DNA of 64,000 nt from Pelomyxa schiedti (GCA_020536535.1 JAHLWZ010000751.1:62001-126000), one strand, 5' to 3'; positions 47,020 through 60,759 are shown, numbered from the stretch's first letter. Notes: generated by a model not told the origin, from the sequence alone. Translations and numbers: made by a program.

Positions 47020-49295
47020 ATGCTCACCGATACTGTGCCGTTGTCGGACCGCTCTATATGTACGAGATCTGAGAGTGTCGTAGGCATCAACCACGTTGAT
47101 CTCGACGTCAGAGAGACATTGTTTGATATGTGCATAAACTCGGTACCACACAGTAATGCAGAGTTGGTAAAAACTCGTTACGTGCACGTCTGCAATATGC
47201 GGCTTAGCTGCAAGTTGGTTGCCAATTCGCCAGAACAATCGCCCTCGACTGCGGCACCACCCCAACCGCTTTATCGGGAAGTATATTACACTGTCCCTGC
47301 ACCATCACCACCACATCCTTTGTCTCCAGTCCCCTCACCCAGTTCATCAACTTCCACTTCTACTCTCCCTCAGCCAACGGTGAACAATGTTTCACCCACA
47401 GAAAACCCTACCACTGTAAATTACAGTTCAGCAGCTCGCCGAATGCCTCAGAGAGCATATGTTCCTCCAACTCCATCTTCCTTTGATCCAATTGTTCCCC
47501 ACCCTACCAAGACAGCTAAAAGCGAAAGTACTTTCTCACCACCAACCTAGTGAATTCTTAGCTTCTCAAAGATAAAGATGATGATTATAAACTGGCCCTC
47601 TCACTGCAACCTCAGAACTGCCCTCTCTGTCTCGACGATGTGGATGTGGACGAAATGCACACGCTTTCTTGTGGCCATTCATACTGTAGGCAATGCCTGG
47701 CTCGCTACTTCCAAGGTATCTTGTTGTGGCTTCCTGTGATTTCACTCACATTTTCTTCAGAACTAATCAATTCTAAACAGTTGCCTATTTCAGTTTGCCA
47801 TTCTTCCTCCATCTAATCTCAAACTGACTAATTTCCTCCACAGTGTCCAGACCCTTCTTGCAAACGTGAGGTAAGAACTTCTCAGGGATGCTACTCTATT
47901 AATGTTATTAGATACTGGAAAAAGACATAGAGCTGTTGATACCAAGGGAATTAGTTGAGAAAATGCAGAATTTCTTGCTTGATTGTACATTTGAGAGAAA
48001 TCGAGGTAGCGGAAAAAAGTATCTATATCTTACTGGGAAATCCAGACTACAGTTGTTGTCCTTCGCCCGACTGCGGGTATGTCTTCATTTATGAAGAAGG
48101 AGATCCCATTGATTTCACGTAAACCCCTTTTGTACATGACGAGACGTAACGACCACAAGGTGCCCAAAATGCCACAAACGGTATTGCTTGCGATGTCGAG
48201 TAGAAATGCATGCTGGACAAACATGCGAGTCATATCAACAATGGTTTTAACGACTACTTCTACTTCCTGTCTCATAACTAAAGGGCCAAAATGAATTCAA
48301 AGGATACCTTTAACAACTTTGTCAAAGGTGCCAAATACAAGCAAGTAGGCTTTGTTTCATTTGATATTCTGCCTAAGTATAATACTTTTTTAGTGCCCTC
48401 AGTGTAGGTGTTGGATAGAACTAGCTAAAGGCGTGCCCCATTCCTCTCAAAAAAAAGTAATAATTAATAATAACGTTACTACTCAGGTTGCAACCATATG
48501 ACCTGCAAATGTGGGCATGAATTGTATGCACTTTTCCCTTTTCTGTGGCCCTCTAAATCAAACAACAGTTGTTATTCCTGCGGGAAGAGCTTCCCATGTG
48601 GATGTGGGCAGGATCCTCACGCACCGGGATTCCGGCCCAACAACTTTTCCGCAGCGATTTACGCCCCATGGGTTCTCTTCAAGGGCCTACAGAGAATGCT
48701 CGGCATGGGGGGTCAGGAACAACAGCCACAACCGCAACCCGAACCTGAGGACACCAGCTCACCCCACTCAGACTCGGTCTCAGAAGAGGAGCGCACTACC
48801 TCGGCCGCACGCAGGCCGGATGCCGACCGGGGATCACCGCCGCCCTCTTCACGCGATAATTGCCAGCCGCCGTCGCTTCAACCAGCCTCGCCCTTTATGA
48901 GGCAGCCGGGGCCACTGCAGACTATACCAAACACACCCGCGGCCGCAGCCGTGACACCAATGGCAACAACACTGGAACGGGCACCGCCCCACCCTCTGAT
49001 GTTAAATAACCCCCTGGCACAATTCAGCAAGCCGTACGGCCGTGGGGAGCCTCTTCCTGCGTTCATGTTTGGAAACCAGCCGACACACGCACCAACTCCC
49101 ATCACCATAAGCACAGAATCACAGCCTATAACAGTAGAGGATACAGCACAGACACAGTCACAGCCCTCTGACCCCCTAACACAGAACCTACTAAAGGGCA
49201 TAGAAGAATCAAAAGAGAGAATGCTTCTGGCACTCAGACAACAACAGCAACAACAACAACAAAAGTTCGACTACGGCCCTTCAAATAAATTGTAG
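47020..49295 (+). CDS. RBR-type E3 ubiquitin ligase (RING1-IBR-RING2)
   Basis: Ubiquitin ligase of the Ariadne/parkin class, which forms a thioester on a RING2 Cys. The N-terminal ~190 residues are unclassified and then Pro/Ser-rich (PAPSPPHPLSPVPSPSSS). RING1: CPLCLDDVDVDEMHTLSC, GHSYCRQCLARYF and, after an intron, CPDPSCKRE. The IBR region has CCPSPDCGYVFIYEEGD and CPKCHKRYCLRCRVEMHAG. RING2: CPQCRCWIELAKG joined to CNHMTCKCGHEL; the Cys of GCNHM is the catalytic one. That junction needs an intron starting GC at 48432 (not GT) and ending AG at 48486. A further Cys-rich segment (CYSCGKSFPCGCGQD) completes RING2, followed by a low-complexity tail ending in a Gln run (49243-49262). Stop TAG at 49293-49295. 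The first in-frame ATG after the 5' stretch is at 47020; the start is not otherwise fixed. Confidence 0.85.
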
Positions 49296-49334
49296 ACAAA
49301 AGGAAAATAAATGATACAATACTGTCACTCATTA

Positions 49335-51371
49335 CTATCTGTTTCGTCGGCATTGTCTCTTGCTGTATTTATGGTGAGGAGTATTTGCGTAAAGGGAAGT
49401 CATACCCTGTAAAGCATGGTAGGCACCCAAGATTTCAACAGTGAGGGCTTCTTTGTTGTCAATAAGGTCAGAGAGCCGAGTTAATTCTATTGACTCCAAC
49501 AGTATCCCAGTGACTTTGCCCACTTTTTCTTGAGGTATGAGTTGCTCGGCTTCCATGAATATAGCTTCCCCAATAAGCTGTTTCGTGTCTGCTTCGGTAG
49601 TGAGTGGTTGTGGTTGTTCTTCAGCACGGTGATGGTGTAGTCGTGGCGGCAAGATTGGAGGGTGATCGTAAGCAGGATACTGAAACGGGGTTACTACAGA
49701 GGGCGCTGGCCATGGCGCTGCCATTGGAGCAACCGGGTAAACTAGCCTGGGTACCTGCAAGATAATAATAAAAAAAAAAAAAGAGGGAGGAAAAGAATAG
49801 GAACACCATGTAGGGAAATGCAGGTCGAAAGGGTCTTGGTTTACTCTGGATTTACAATGAGATGGTTTACATTCTTACTACTATGGGAGCACACGTTCAA
49901 TAAATCATTTAGTGCCATAGAAAACTGAGAGACCAAATCAAAGACTGGTGACTTCCTGTCTTAATATTAACTTCCCACAGGAATTTGAAATGCCTACCGC
50001 TTGGATATGCATGCGTAAATCTTAATGCCACAGAGTGTTGATCCATTCTTTTCCTGGACAATTCTGACAGCCTCTTTTGAGGTATTGAACTCCACAAAGC
50101 CAAATCCAAGCTGCCGGGCATGTCCTTTGCGTACAAGAACGGCCGACCTTGGAACGATATCGGTAGTCGCAAAGTGTTGCAGCAAAGTGGCTTTATCCAC
50201 CTCAGATGATAAATTCTTTACAAAGACATTGGGAAATTCCGACACGTGGGTCTGTGTCACTATAGAATTAATCACAGCACTAAAATCCTGGTGGAAATGC
50301 GCAGGATACACGTGCAAGGCGTGGGTAGCCCCTTTAGGTCCGAGCATATAATTGTTCATATCATTCATAGCCTTTTTGAAGTCACAGGGATACAAGTTTC
50401 AAAAATATATGATACTTGAATAGCAGACGACGGATCTTGAAATTCAAGTAAGGCTTGATGAGTGGATGACGCATTCGAATCCTTTATAACTTGAAGCTTC
50501 AGTATGGGACCAAATTTCTCTGCTTCAAGTCACTTTTTTGTGTATTTGACTGTTTCTTCACCAAAATGAGAAACAAGATCACGTTCAGATGTAAGTGCAC
50601 TGAAGTTCTTGATACAGATGGTGGCGTCAGTCCTAGTTGGGGTAAAAGGAGCAAAGGGTCCCAGAGTGCTGAGTGAGAAGAATGCAAGTTAAATATGAGA
50701 AGAAACAAAAATCAGATATACAAATGAGTTTCATGACCACCCATTTCACGGGCAGCAGTGGAAGCTCCATCAGAACTGACAAAATTTGCAACAACCAAAC
50801 CAGAGGTACATCTTGCAATAGAAACAACTTTCCCGTACTTGTTCCTGTTATTTTTTTTTTGGTTCATTAAAAAAGAATGGTATTAACAAACACACCCCCA
50901 ATCATCAAAAAGCTTTCGATCAGAAAGGGCACTAACGTGGTCAAATACAACTTGATATGTTTTTCCAATACTCTGCGGGATGTACCTGTATCAGGAGATT
51001 TAGAATTTATCTAGTTACGTGAAACAACCATGCCGTACCATTGCACTCTGCAAGTTCTGCCCAACATTGTAGTATTATCGAGGAGCTCTATAACCTTCTT
51101 GGCTGTTTCAACACAATTCAGCAAGTCTCCAGAAATTGAGAAGAATAAACTTATAAATACCCGCCATTTCGGAAGAAAATCTGACCTGAGCGTACATTCC
51201 CGCCACCCCGGCGGTCGTATCCAGCCACCTCTTCCCGATCTTGATACTGTGAATGCGCCCACCGCCCTCGCGTGCCGCTGCAGACAAGATCTCATGCACT
51301 TCAACTGCGCCAACGTTTTTAGGCAGTCCGTAAACTGCGACACACCCGCGCAGGTGTCGCACCCCTCGCAT
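49335..51371 (-). CDS. Polyadenylate-binding protein (RRMs plus C-terminal MLLE/PABC domain)
   Basis: Binds mRNA poly(A) tails and recruits translation and decay factors. Start ATG 51371 (MRGVRHLRGCVAVYGLPKN) opens the first, rather divergent RRM, with AGMYAQVRF as its RNP1-like strand. Further RRM exons follow; the clearest is the last, NVFVKNLSSEVDKATLLQHF with RNP1 GFGFVEFNTSKEAV. The ordering suggests four RRMs, although the second and third are split by several introns and were only partly traced. A Pro-rich linker (PRLVYPVAPMAAPWPAPS) leads to the C-terminal MLLE domain: LIGEAIFMEAEQLIP, KVGKVTGILLESIEL, EILGAYHALQ. The KITGMLLE-type core is decisive for PABP. Stop at 49335. Its 3' end is 40 bases from the RBR gene stop. 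Confidence 0.82.
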
Positions 51372-51597
51372 CTCGATCCGGTTTTATTAATAATATTTAG
51401 ATTGTTGCTGCAGATTTAAGGGTCAGTGGAAAGAGCAAGAGGGAATCCAGTTCCTCTCCTTTTTGTGTAAACTGATGCTTCCATGAGGTCCGACGTTTCA
51501 GCCGCTGTCCTCCAGATGGATATTAGCAGAACAGAAAACAAAACCAAAAAAAAACCGACGAAATAACGCACTTTGGACGAAATAAAAGCAACAACTA

Positions 51598-52707
51598 ATG
51601 GGACGCGTAGACACAACGAAAAGTGCGGCTCCATCGACAGGGACAGGAACAGCCACAGGCACGACGGGCACCGCGTCTGCCTCCCTCGCATCCCTCCACG
51701 CCCTGTCCACAGCCACAACGACCGGGGCTTCTGCAGCTTCCTCCTCCTCCTCGTCGTCGTCGTCATCATCATCCACTCGATCGCCCTCACCTTCTCCAGT
51801 TCAAACTAGAGTGGCGCCTCCAAAGCCCAGGAAAACAGCTGGCTGGGTTCGCGTGGGCGGCGCCCTTAAGGTTCTCCCTTGCTTTTTTTTCTTTCTTTCT
51901 TTGTCACCCACGTTTCTCACTGGACCCCCTTTCGTTCAGTGCATCGAGTCGGATGAGCTGGGGAACCTGTGGGGAGTCAGCAGCGCGGACGCGATATACT
52001 TCCGCTCCAAGTACGCGGACTGGACCAAGATTCCCGGGGGCCTCAAGCAGATCAGCGTGAGCCCCTCGGGCGACGTCTGGGGAATCTCCGCCGCCCTCGA
52101 CGTCTACCACCGGACCGGCTGCACCGCCTCGGAGGCGCAGGGCTCCGGCTGGGAGAAAATCGACGGCAAGATGATCCACGTCTCCGCGGGCGAGGACGGC
52201 GCCGTGTGGGGCTGCACCCCCGACCACCAGGTCGTGTACCGCTCCGGGGGCCAGGGGGCCATGGGCTCCTGGGAGCCTCTTGTGGGCAGCGGGGGGCCTG
52301 AAATGTGCCAGGTATCGGCGGGCCCAAACTCGCAGATCTGGGCCTGTAGTACAAGCGACGATATCTATGCTAGAGTTGGTATGTCATGGAATTTCTTTTT
52401 TTTTTTTTTTTTGGATTCCACATGGTGAAAGCTTCCCTTAGGCATTAGCCCTGAGAACCCTGGCGGGAAGTCTTGGCACCAAGTAGATGGGAAATGCATA
52501 TGGATCAGTGTTGGAAACGACTGTGTGGTTTGCTGCAACAGGGCAAATGCGCTGTGGAAGCGTGTTGGTGTGGACCTGATGAACAACAACCCCTTTGGCG
52601 ACAGATGGGAGAAAATGCCTGGGGGCCTCAAACAGGTACACATAAACCCCAACTGGCTAGTTACTGGGGTCAATCAATCTGATGAGATATACTACTGTCA
52701 CGTTTAG
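51598..52707 (+). CDS. Tectonin-type beta-propeller protein
   Basis: Start ATG 51598. A Thr/Ala/Ser-rich head (~80 residues with a Ser run) precedes tectonin repeats. Each repeat follows W.kI.G.lkqIsV...G.vWG....d.iY.R: WVRVGGALK, LWGVSSADAIYFRSKYADW, WTKIPGGLKQISVSPSGDV, VWGISAALDVYHR, WEKIDGKMIHVSAGEDGAV, QVSAGPNSQIWACSTSDDI and, after an intron with a poly-T acceptor, WHQVDGKCIWISVGND and WEKMPGGLKQ. It ends DEIYYCHV at TAG 52705-52707. Tectonins in slime moulds and TECPR proteins bind carbohydrate or membranes in phagocytosis and autophagy; that role here is inference. The coding part is very GC-rich (51900-52360) against AT-rich flanks. Three to four exons. No signal peptide. Confidence 0.87.
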
Positions 52708-52818
52708 AACAATAAAACAAATTCTTTTATTTTTGCTTGTGTAAGAGTTTGGTTTGTTTGCTGTGGAGTTGATATCAATTTCTACACTTGGTAACAATGT
52801 CTATTTGGTACAATCGTA

Positions 52819-55800
52819 TTACTCTAACTTGCTCTGAGCCGCGAGGTACTTGCAAATCTCCTTGAATGCTTTTATTTTTTGAGTTAGTTTCATCCAAGGG
52901 GTTTGAATAGTACAAGGTCTCTCATGAGGGTCAACTGCCCAGCAGTTTGTCATCAATGTACCAATAAACTCTGGTGTTCCTTCAGGAATTGCCAGCCTCT
53001 GAATGACGTAAGTGAGATGACGAAAAGGGAGCCTCACCTTTCCAGCAATTATAAATTCAGCTATTTTCCATTGGGATGCAAACTCTGGTTCTCCAAAAGG
53101 GAGAGTCTCTGCCATTGCAACCCATACAACGAGAGAGTAGCTAAAAGAATTTGACAAAAGGAACTTTGCTTTACAGTGGCATGCCTGTAAACATCTGCTG
53201 CAGTTGAGTACTTGTCGTTTTCAAGAATCTCTACTCGGAAATGAAAAATATAATAGGGAAAAAGTGGGAAAAACCTGGTGCCATATATGCAGGTGTTCCA
53301 ACACCCTACCTTCAAGGTGAATTAGAGATAAATTCTAAGTACACACCTTCGTGTAGTACTGAGTGGCTTGAGACCGATTTATTCCTCTAAAGTGGCTGTT
53401 TGCAAAAAAAAGGGGGAAGAAAAAGGCGAATTAGCCCAAACCTGGCAGTCCCAAGATCACTAATTTTACAACAGACAGGAGCATCGGCATCTAGACACAC
53501 AACCTGAGCATATTAATACCTGGAGTTTCCTAGGTTTTTTGAGCTTACTAATAAGTTATCCTTTATGTTGTTAGAACGAGAAAACGAGTGTGTGACCAAC
53601 CGGCTTGAGATCTCTATTTATTTGTAGAAGAGGAAGTTAGAGAAATTACCCTTTATAGAAGCCAACCTGTGAAGCATTCCAGCTGAGTGGATGTGATGCA
53701 TACCTTGTTGTTTGAAAGTGAGGTCCGAATTTTGAAAAGGAAACAATACCCTTTGCACAGTCTGTTAAACATTTGACCTTGAACGGAACAGAGAATTTGT
53801 TCTTGGCCATAGCTGAAGTGAAGCTGCCATACTCACATAACCTTGTTTGAGAGTTTTCACTATTTCCTATTTATTACATAATAACATACTCTGTCACTAT
53901 AGCAAGATTCCCGGGAATCAAACAAGCTCCTGAAAAAAGAGTTTTTAATGGGAGTGAGGGAAATTTTTCGTGTACCAACAAAATTCACTACCTATGGAAA
54001 GTCAGACTGAAGACATTAGGTTATGGATCAAATACATAGGGACTTTTAAGTTTGTTCATTGCGGAAATTTCATTCTCAAAAGCTGTGGTCTCAGCAGAGG
54101 AAATTCTTTGGTTCTTAAGAAGTTTGACTGCGACTTCTTGTCCATGCCACTCGGCTCGAAATACCTTTTCTACACCTTACTTGTTGGAGGTTTGACTTAA
54201 ACTTACTGTTCCATATGAGCCATCTCCAATGGGAGGCTGAGTAAGAGTAATTTCATCGGGATCTAACTGGGGTCAACAAAAATTGGAGTAACTTACGTTC
54301 TGAACCAAGCTTTACAGAAGCTTCAGTAGAAAGTGATATTGTAATCAAGGCATGATTTTCACATTTTTCCCATGTTGATCCTTGAATGAGAGATGAATGG
54401 ACATTTACTTCTGTATGGGCAACCTGCGCATACTCCAAGTGGAATTTCTATATGAAGAACAGTAGTGCAATAAACTGTAAGGTAAATAGAAACATCTATC
54501 TGCTCTCCCTGCAACATAAAATTAGTTAAAGCGGGAGGGAAATAAAGTACAGAATTAAGTGTCCCAGTGTTTGGTTCGAACTTCAGGGTGTATTTTGGAT
54601 TCAACGGAGGAAACAACTTCCAGGTATACTTCTTTTCAGATCGATCGTTTAGAATTGTAAACTGTGATTCAATTTGGCGGTCAATAGGAGCCAAATTGGT
54701 GTCGAATCCCATGGTAATAGGCTTGGATGGAACCTTCAAAATTGTTGTGACAGGTGTTGTTATTTGAGAAAACATACTGATAGAACAAAATTGTTTTCTG
54801 ATAAAAGTCTGAGTTTTAATTAGGTTCTAGAGGGAAAATGTAGACAAGAAAACTACATAGACTCTCCAGGATCAAATGTATTTCTCGCTTGCAACTCAAA
54901 TCCATACTGAAAGGAAGTAGTAATGGCTTCTTCTGGCTTATTTTTGTATCTACAAACTTGAGAAGGGAAGAAAAAAAAAACCGACTGTACATTCGCCACA
55001 GGATAAAACCGAAAACAATAACAACACATAGGGCAATCAAAAGTATAGGAATAACAATGGCAGCAATTTCTGTTCTATGTTAATTAACGGAGAAAAAGGA
55101 GAGGCAATACTTGAGCCAAGGCTGTTGTGCTTTTTTCCTTGACTTGAGGAATCAGTTGATGGGAATGGCTCTGTTGATGACATGGGTTGAGATACTGAAC
55201 TTGATGACTCAGAGTGACTACTACTGCTCTCACTGACGCTGGAACTATCGCTCACACTGTTACTACTGCTACTAAAACTCTCACTGCTGCTACTTATGCT
55301 ATTAGATGAAGAATAACTAGGAAACCAGTCAATAGGATATGAGTACTGCTTCTTGGATGTAAGATTAACAAGTTTAACAGAGAAGCTTTCAGAACACATG
55401 AAGTATAGTTCAATTTGCACAACTTGCTGCAGATCAATTGGTCCGTTGCTAGTAACACACCAAACTTCATCCTCAAACTCACACCAATCACGGATTGATG
55501 TACTAGAACTAGCCGAGGCACTAGTTGACATTGACGTACTTAGACTTGGCGAACTTGTGAAAGAACTACTGAGTGAAGAAAAGCTGTTGCTTGTGGAACT
55601 GTACAAATTTGTACTTTCCGAAGAACTCGCGTCGCTGTAGCCATATGAAAAGCTGTCAGAGTGAGAAGATGAAGAGCTGCTTGTTCCTCGCAGGTGAATT
55701 AACAAAGGAGTGACCACGGAGGAAGAGCTTTGACTGGAGCTCCAAGACTCACTGGTTGTACTGTCTGAAGCTGAAGTACTTAGTGTGGAATCACTCTGTG

Positions 55801-58800
55801 ATTGTGAGCTACTGAAGGAAGTTGACCCACTGAGGGAGACTGATTCACTAAGAGAAGATGATCCACTCAGAGAAGATGATCTACTGAGAGAATTGGAGAA
55901 ACTGGAAGATACAGAGTCACTCAGTGATGCAGAAACACTGCAAGAACGTGATTCACTTTGTAGCAAGACCCATAGTGGCAATCCAAGCTCCATCCTTGTG
56001 GAGTGATCAATGCACAGGTGAAGGAGGGGTGAATACCAACTCAGATTCATAAAGAAATTTAAATCCTTGGCCTGCCACTGTTGCCAGTGGCCATCTCTGC
56101 TAAAAACTAAAACTTTGGGGATCACAGTTTTGAAATCGGCAATGGAACTGGCAGCATATTTTAGAACAAGCCTACAGTTCTTTTAGAGGGAAGTTATTAA
56201 GTGAGGGAAAACCAATCTTGCCCAACATCAATAAGACAATGATTTGTTAGAAGAGAAACAGAAGCATTTGTAACATGGGAGTACAGAATTCGAACCCCCA
56301 TTTTGTCAGGGCCACTTAATAGGGAGTTGCTTGATACCTGTGCATAGGTTGATGCCAATAGATTGGAAGGCATCGTCATGGGAACTAAAGAAAATTGAGC
56401 ACAGGTTAAGTGGTTGGTACATACCAACTCGGTAAGAAAACTGGAAATTAGTGGATTGGATTGGGACATATGGCACAACAGAGTACAAGTCACATCGGAC
56501 AGAAGTTGGTTCAAAGCTAAAGGGCAGGTCAGTCTTCGCGGCAGTCAGCGTTTGCGAAAGGGATATGGACAGTGTTGTTCTGAGACCAGTTGCATTGACC
56601 TTACTCAGAGTTTAATAGAAGAAATGGAAAAAAGAACGTACCCAACTAAAATTCAATACATAATAACCAGTTACATATCCAAAATATGCTGGTTTCCAAA
56701 GTAATTCAAAAGTGGGCCACGCCACTTCAATTACAGATGAGAAATTAGCCAGTGGGAAGAGTGGAGTAACAGAAAGGTTTGTTGCAGGGGTTGGAAGTGT
56801 TGGTACACAAATGTCATCAGTATCTTGGAGAAGACTTTTGAAGAGGAGGGCATTTTGATTCTGTGCAGAGCCAACATGACTAACACCTGAAGTACTGATA
56901 AAATCTGTTGTTGTGAAGCTTTTTTACAGATTAATAATAGAAGGGGTGGGTGTTGGTACCCAGCAACAAAGAGGAAATCTTTATTGAAACCCAGCGAACT
57001 AAACTGTGTGGTACCATACACTGGGCCAAAAATATACAAGTTAGGAAATAAACCATGAGCACCAGACGAATTGTAAAAAGGAGGTGGAATTACAGCTTCA
57101 TTTATGTAAGTAGTTTTAGCAAAAAGTGTTAATACCAAGGAAAGGTAAAGTTGCATTTGTAGAAGTGGAAGTAAACCCTGAGGAAACTAAAAATGGAAGC
57201 GTAGGATGTGGTACTATTTCAGTGATGGTAACATTATCAGTGGTATCGATGTCCTGACTATACAAAGTGATATTATTGCTGTAGAACTAAACAAATGAGA
57301 CAAATTTCGTAAGTGAAGATTACCTGGAAGAATGCTATCTTGGGTTTCGTTTGGTTGCTGGTTGTTATAGAGATTATAGCTGCGACCCATAGGTCATCTT
57401 GATATTCCAATAAAGAAAGACCTGATGGCTTTCATACAACTCAGATTCATTGAGGAAACATGTTTAAGGGCACACCTTCAATGAGAGCCCCTCTGGGGCA
57501 GGAATTTCATGGTACACCCAGTTAGAGGAATCAGCAAAGAGACGCGCCACGGCAATGGAGGATTGCGATGTACCAAGAGCAACTGCATCAATTCCACTAA
57601 TGCCAACATGTGAAAACGATGTACCTGGGAACTATTTGTAATTTGTGTTATTGGAAGAAGTTCTACAATACCAGCAAAATGACAATCAGCAATGGTCCAA
57701 TTCAAATAATAAGAGAGAATGATTCCACTTTGGCTAGTGGAAGATTGGCAGAATGATCGAACTGACTCAGGAAGTGGAAAATCTTAGTGCCCCTGTTTAG
57801 TTGACACAAATAAAACAGAAAGCACACTTGAAGAAACACTGCCAGCAATCACTCTGAGGAGTGGAGGAGTGAGATTAAAAACAAAAAGGATGATTAAGTA
57901 AATACATACATCCTTGACTCATCTACCTTGATGTCATAGAATACTTCATTATCAGATTCATACCCCCATGGAGCTAAAAAAAAAAGGTATTTAGGGGGAA
58001 GTGGTAAACGAGAAACAAACTTGACCAATATAAAGAGCAATCTGACATTGAAAAAGATGCAATGATACAATCATTTGAGAGTCGCTTATAGCCTATTCCC
58101 TATTTCTTCTGAGTGCCCTAAGCACAAATGTGGAGAACACACCACATCATAAGGTAAAGTGGTAGCCTTGATTCTGACACCACTTCCAGTTCCCACAACT
58201 TTAGAAGCTGTCAGACAAAAGAAAGATAGGAAGAAACACTACTGTAAAATAGATTGTTATATGGATCAACGGAAATCGAGTGAAGCTCTAGGTATTTGGC
58301 AGGAAAAGGCTCACTGCACATAACACCACTAGAACTTATTTTTGCCACTTTATAGGAAGAATCGACATAAAGTATGGCATATATATCTGAAAAAGAATTC
58401 CGTGAGGAGTATAGAAGAAGTGGAAGCAACAACATTCATCATGAATAGCTATCTTCACAATGCTTGACTGGTACCATGTTGTAAGCTGAACAATAGACGA
58501 GAAGAAAATGTCAGTATCATTGACAGCATCCTGCTGGCAGGTTGTGGAGCAATGAGTACTTTCTGATTGCCACAAGCAAAATGGGGAAGATTGACATGTG
58601 TCAGAAGATTTAACAGCCTCACATGAACAATTATCAATATCAGCAGGACTCCACTCACATGTTTGAGTAAATGTGCACCACATACATTGATCACTGAAGA
58701 GTATGAGGGATTGGAGAGATATTCTCAACAAAAGGATACTTTAAGTTGCAGTCACCACTTTGTGTGTACCCGGAACAATTTGCACATTCAGAGTACACTG

Positions 58801-60759
58801 GAATACAACCTTGATGTGCGGAGGATACATTACACCACTGACAGTCCTCATTGCAACCTTCCACATGAAGGGATTGAGGACAAAGGAGGCACATATCATC
58901 CTCATCCATACATGCAAGGGTTTCTGTTGTGTTGCAAATAACACAAGGAAGACTGAAAGAAATTAAATGGCAATCTATCTTGTTTGCCAAAATACCTGCA
59001 GGATTCAACAGGAATATTACGGCAAGGAGTGCAAAAATCCAGTACACAGCTATGGGTGGAAGTGCACCAAGTACAGAAATTTCTTTTGACTTTAGTTTTC
59101 CAGAAAAATTAAGGTGTGGGGAACTACTCCTGGCACGTAGTTTCATCAAAAAATGTTTCACACTCTTGGCATGGGATGGTACTACAGAGGGGCAGGGGTC
59201 GATCCAAACACATCTCACAATCAATCATAGTGCAGTAAGTTGGATTACTATTGTATGTGCTGCAGACAGGATCTATATTTTTCTCAGGAAGGAAAACCTT
59301 ACTAGTACACACCATAGCTATGAAAATAATATACAGCACCTGTCATTGTGTTCCAGTAAGAGGACACAATATCTAAATATGCAGGATTGGGAACTCTAAA
59401 GAGATAAGTAATGCGGTGCAGATATCAGTGTATTCACCTAGGTGTATCAACGACACTTATTGCTTGCTGTTGAACAGTAGAGAAAGGAGGAGACATTGTA
59501 AACTTCACCCAGGTGGTGTCATGAAGTTCATAGCGGAAAAACTGTGTTCCGTTGAACATTACAATATCAGGTACACCATTGTTGTCAACATCACCAACAT
59601 CAAGGCTGCAGCTGCCTCCCTGTTGGTAGTCTATGTTTTGGACAGACACCCAGTTGCCACTAGAGTCATGTGTGTAGAAGTTGATGTTCATGATACTGCT
59701 CTTCTCACATGTCACAAATGAGTAGAGATCTTATTTTGTTGGTTCCTGTATTGGGACATGGACAACATACCATAAATCACTATGTCTTTGACAGATAAAT
59801 CCGAAGCAATGGTGAAAAATGGAGTAGATATTGAATAATCATATTTTCCAGCATCACCTTCACAGCACCACAAGGTGTGGGAGTATGGAATATAAGCAAT
59901 GACAATATATTTTGAATCAAAGGACTGTGCATCCACATGTGATGGATCACCAGCTGTCCCAAATTCAAACACAGGCAGTTTTATTGAGGAGGCAGCATCT
60001 GGGTATTGTGCATACAAGAGCTGATAATCCCCTCCACCTAAAAAGCCCCAGTCTGCATTAGATGTGCCATAAAAAAATCCACTTTGAAGGGAATAGGGAG
60101 ATGTTGATGGCCACACAAGTGGTGTAACAGTAAAAAATGAAGGACTTGCATCTCTGCAAGCATAAGTGTAGTGGCATGTCCATTTAAAAAACATACGAAG
60201 AGATTGCATGATTATCAGTCCAACCGGGAACAGGATCCTCATGGGTCCACACAGTGTAAAACCTCAATGTGTAGCTATATCCTACCAAAACAATAACCCC
60301 TATAGGGTCCTCTCCTGTATTGATTACAAGAGGGGCAACAGCCATGCTCTCAAAAGTTTCTCCTGTGTTTGGTTGCCAGGATTGAACTTCTGGGTCACCA
60401 GGTGGTTCACGTGGTGATGCCAAAGAGGATGCCAGTGGCCAACGTGCTTCCCATAATGTCTAAAAGAAGGGGAAAGCAAAAAGTATAAATAAAGCATAAA
60501 AAAAACAATTTTAAAAAGAAAAACTGGATGGTGACACAACCAAGAAGCAAGGGCTCCACGCCACAGCGTACAAGTAATTGCTGTCGGAGAACGTGTAGGC
60601 TGGGAACAACTCGCAATATTGCTCGCCAAAAACCGACGCCCTTTCGGGGGTCACCATGTACGACTCACACAGTCCGCCGCACAACGCAACTACTACTACG
60701 ACAACAACTACGACGATCTCCGACACGCCGCGCCGCCGCACGCACGTCGCCGGACTCAT
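52819..60759 (-). CDS. Receptor-type TKL protein kinase with FG-GAP and PSI-like ectodomain
   Basis: One long intron-rich gene. Start ATG 60759 gives a signal peptide (MSPATCVRRRGVSEIVVVVV). FG-GAP/VCBS-like propeller repeats (SCSLDVGDVDNNGVPDIVMF) are followed by Cys-rich PSI-like modules at about 59340-58540 (FCTWCTSTHSCV, CQWCNVSSAHQGC, CMWCTFTQTCEWS), more beta-rich sequence, a long Ser-rich stalk (56000-55200) and a membrane helix (AAIVIPILLIALCVVIVFGF). The juxtamembrane segment is MSP-like (WKLFPPLNPKYTLKFEPNTG), as in Entamoeba transmembrane kinases. Kinase: PPIGDGSYGT, VAVKLLKN (Lys kept), catalytic loop INRDLKP (His to Asn), CKISDLGTAR (DLG for DFG), VGTPAYMAP spliced to EILENDKYSTAADVY, NCWAVDPHERP. 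Stop TAA at 52819-52821. Ligand unknown. It could be two genes, but I found no second start between the ectodomain and the kinase. Confidence 0.78.
55190..55960 (-). repeat. Ser-rich coding repeat region (stalk of the receptor kinase)
   Basis: Degenerate Ser-x repeats (SGSSSLSESVSLSGS and similar), with a short non-repetitive break around ELYFMCSESFSVKLVNL. Likely an O-glycosylated extracellular stalk. Codon usage is mixed (agt, tca, tct), so it is not a pure microsatellite. Confidence 0.7.
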
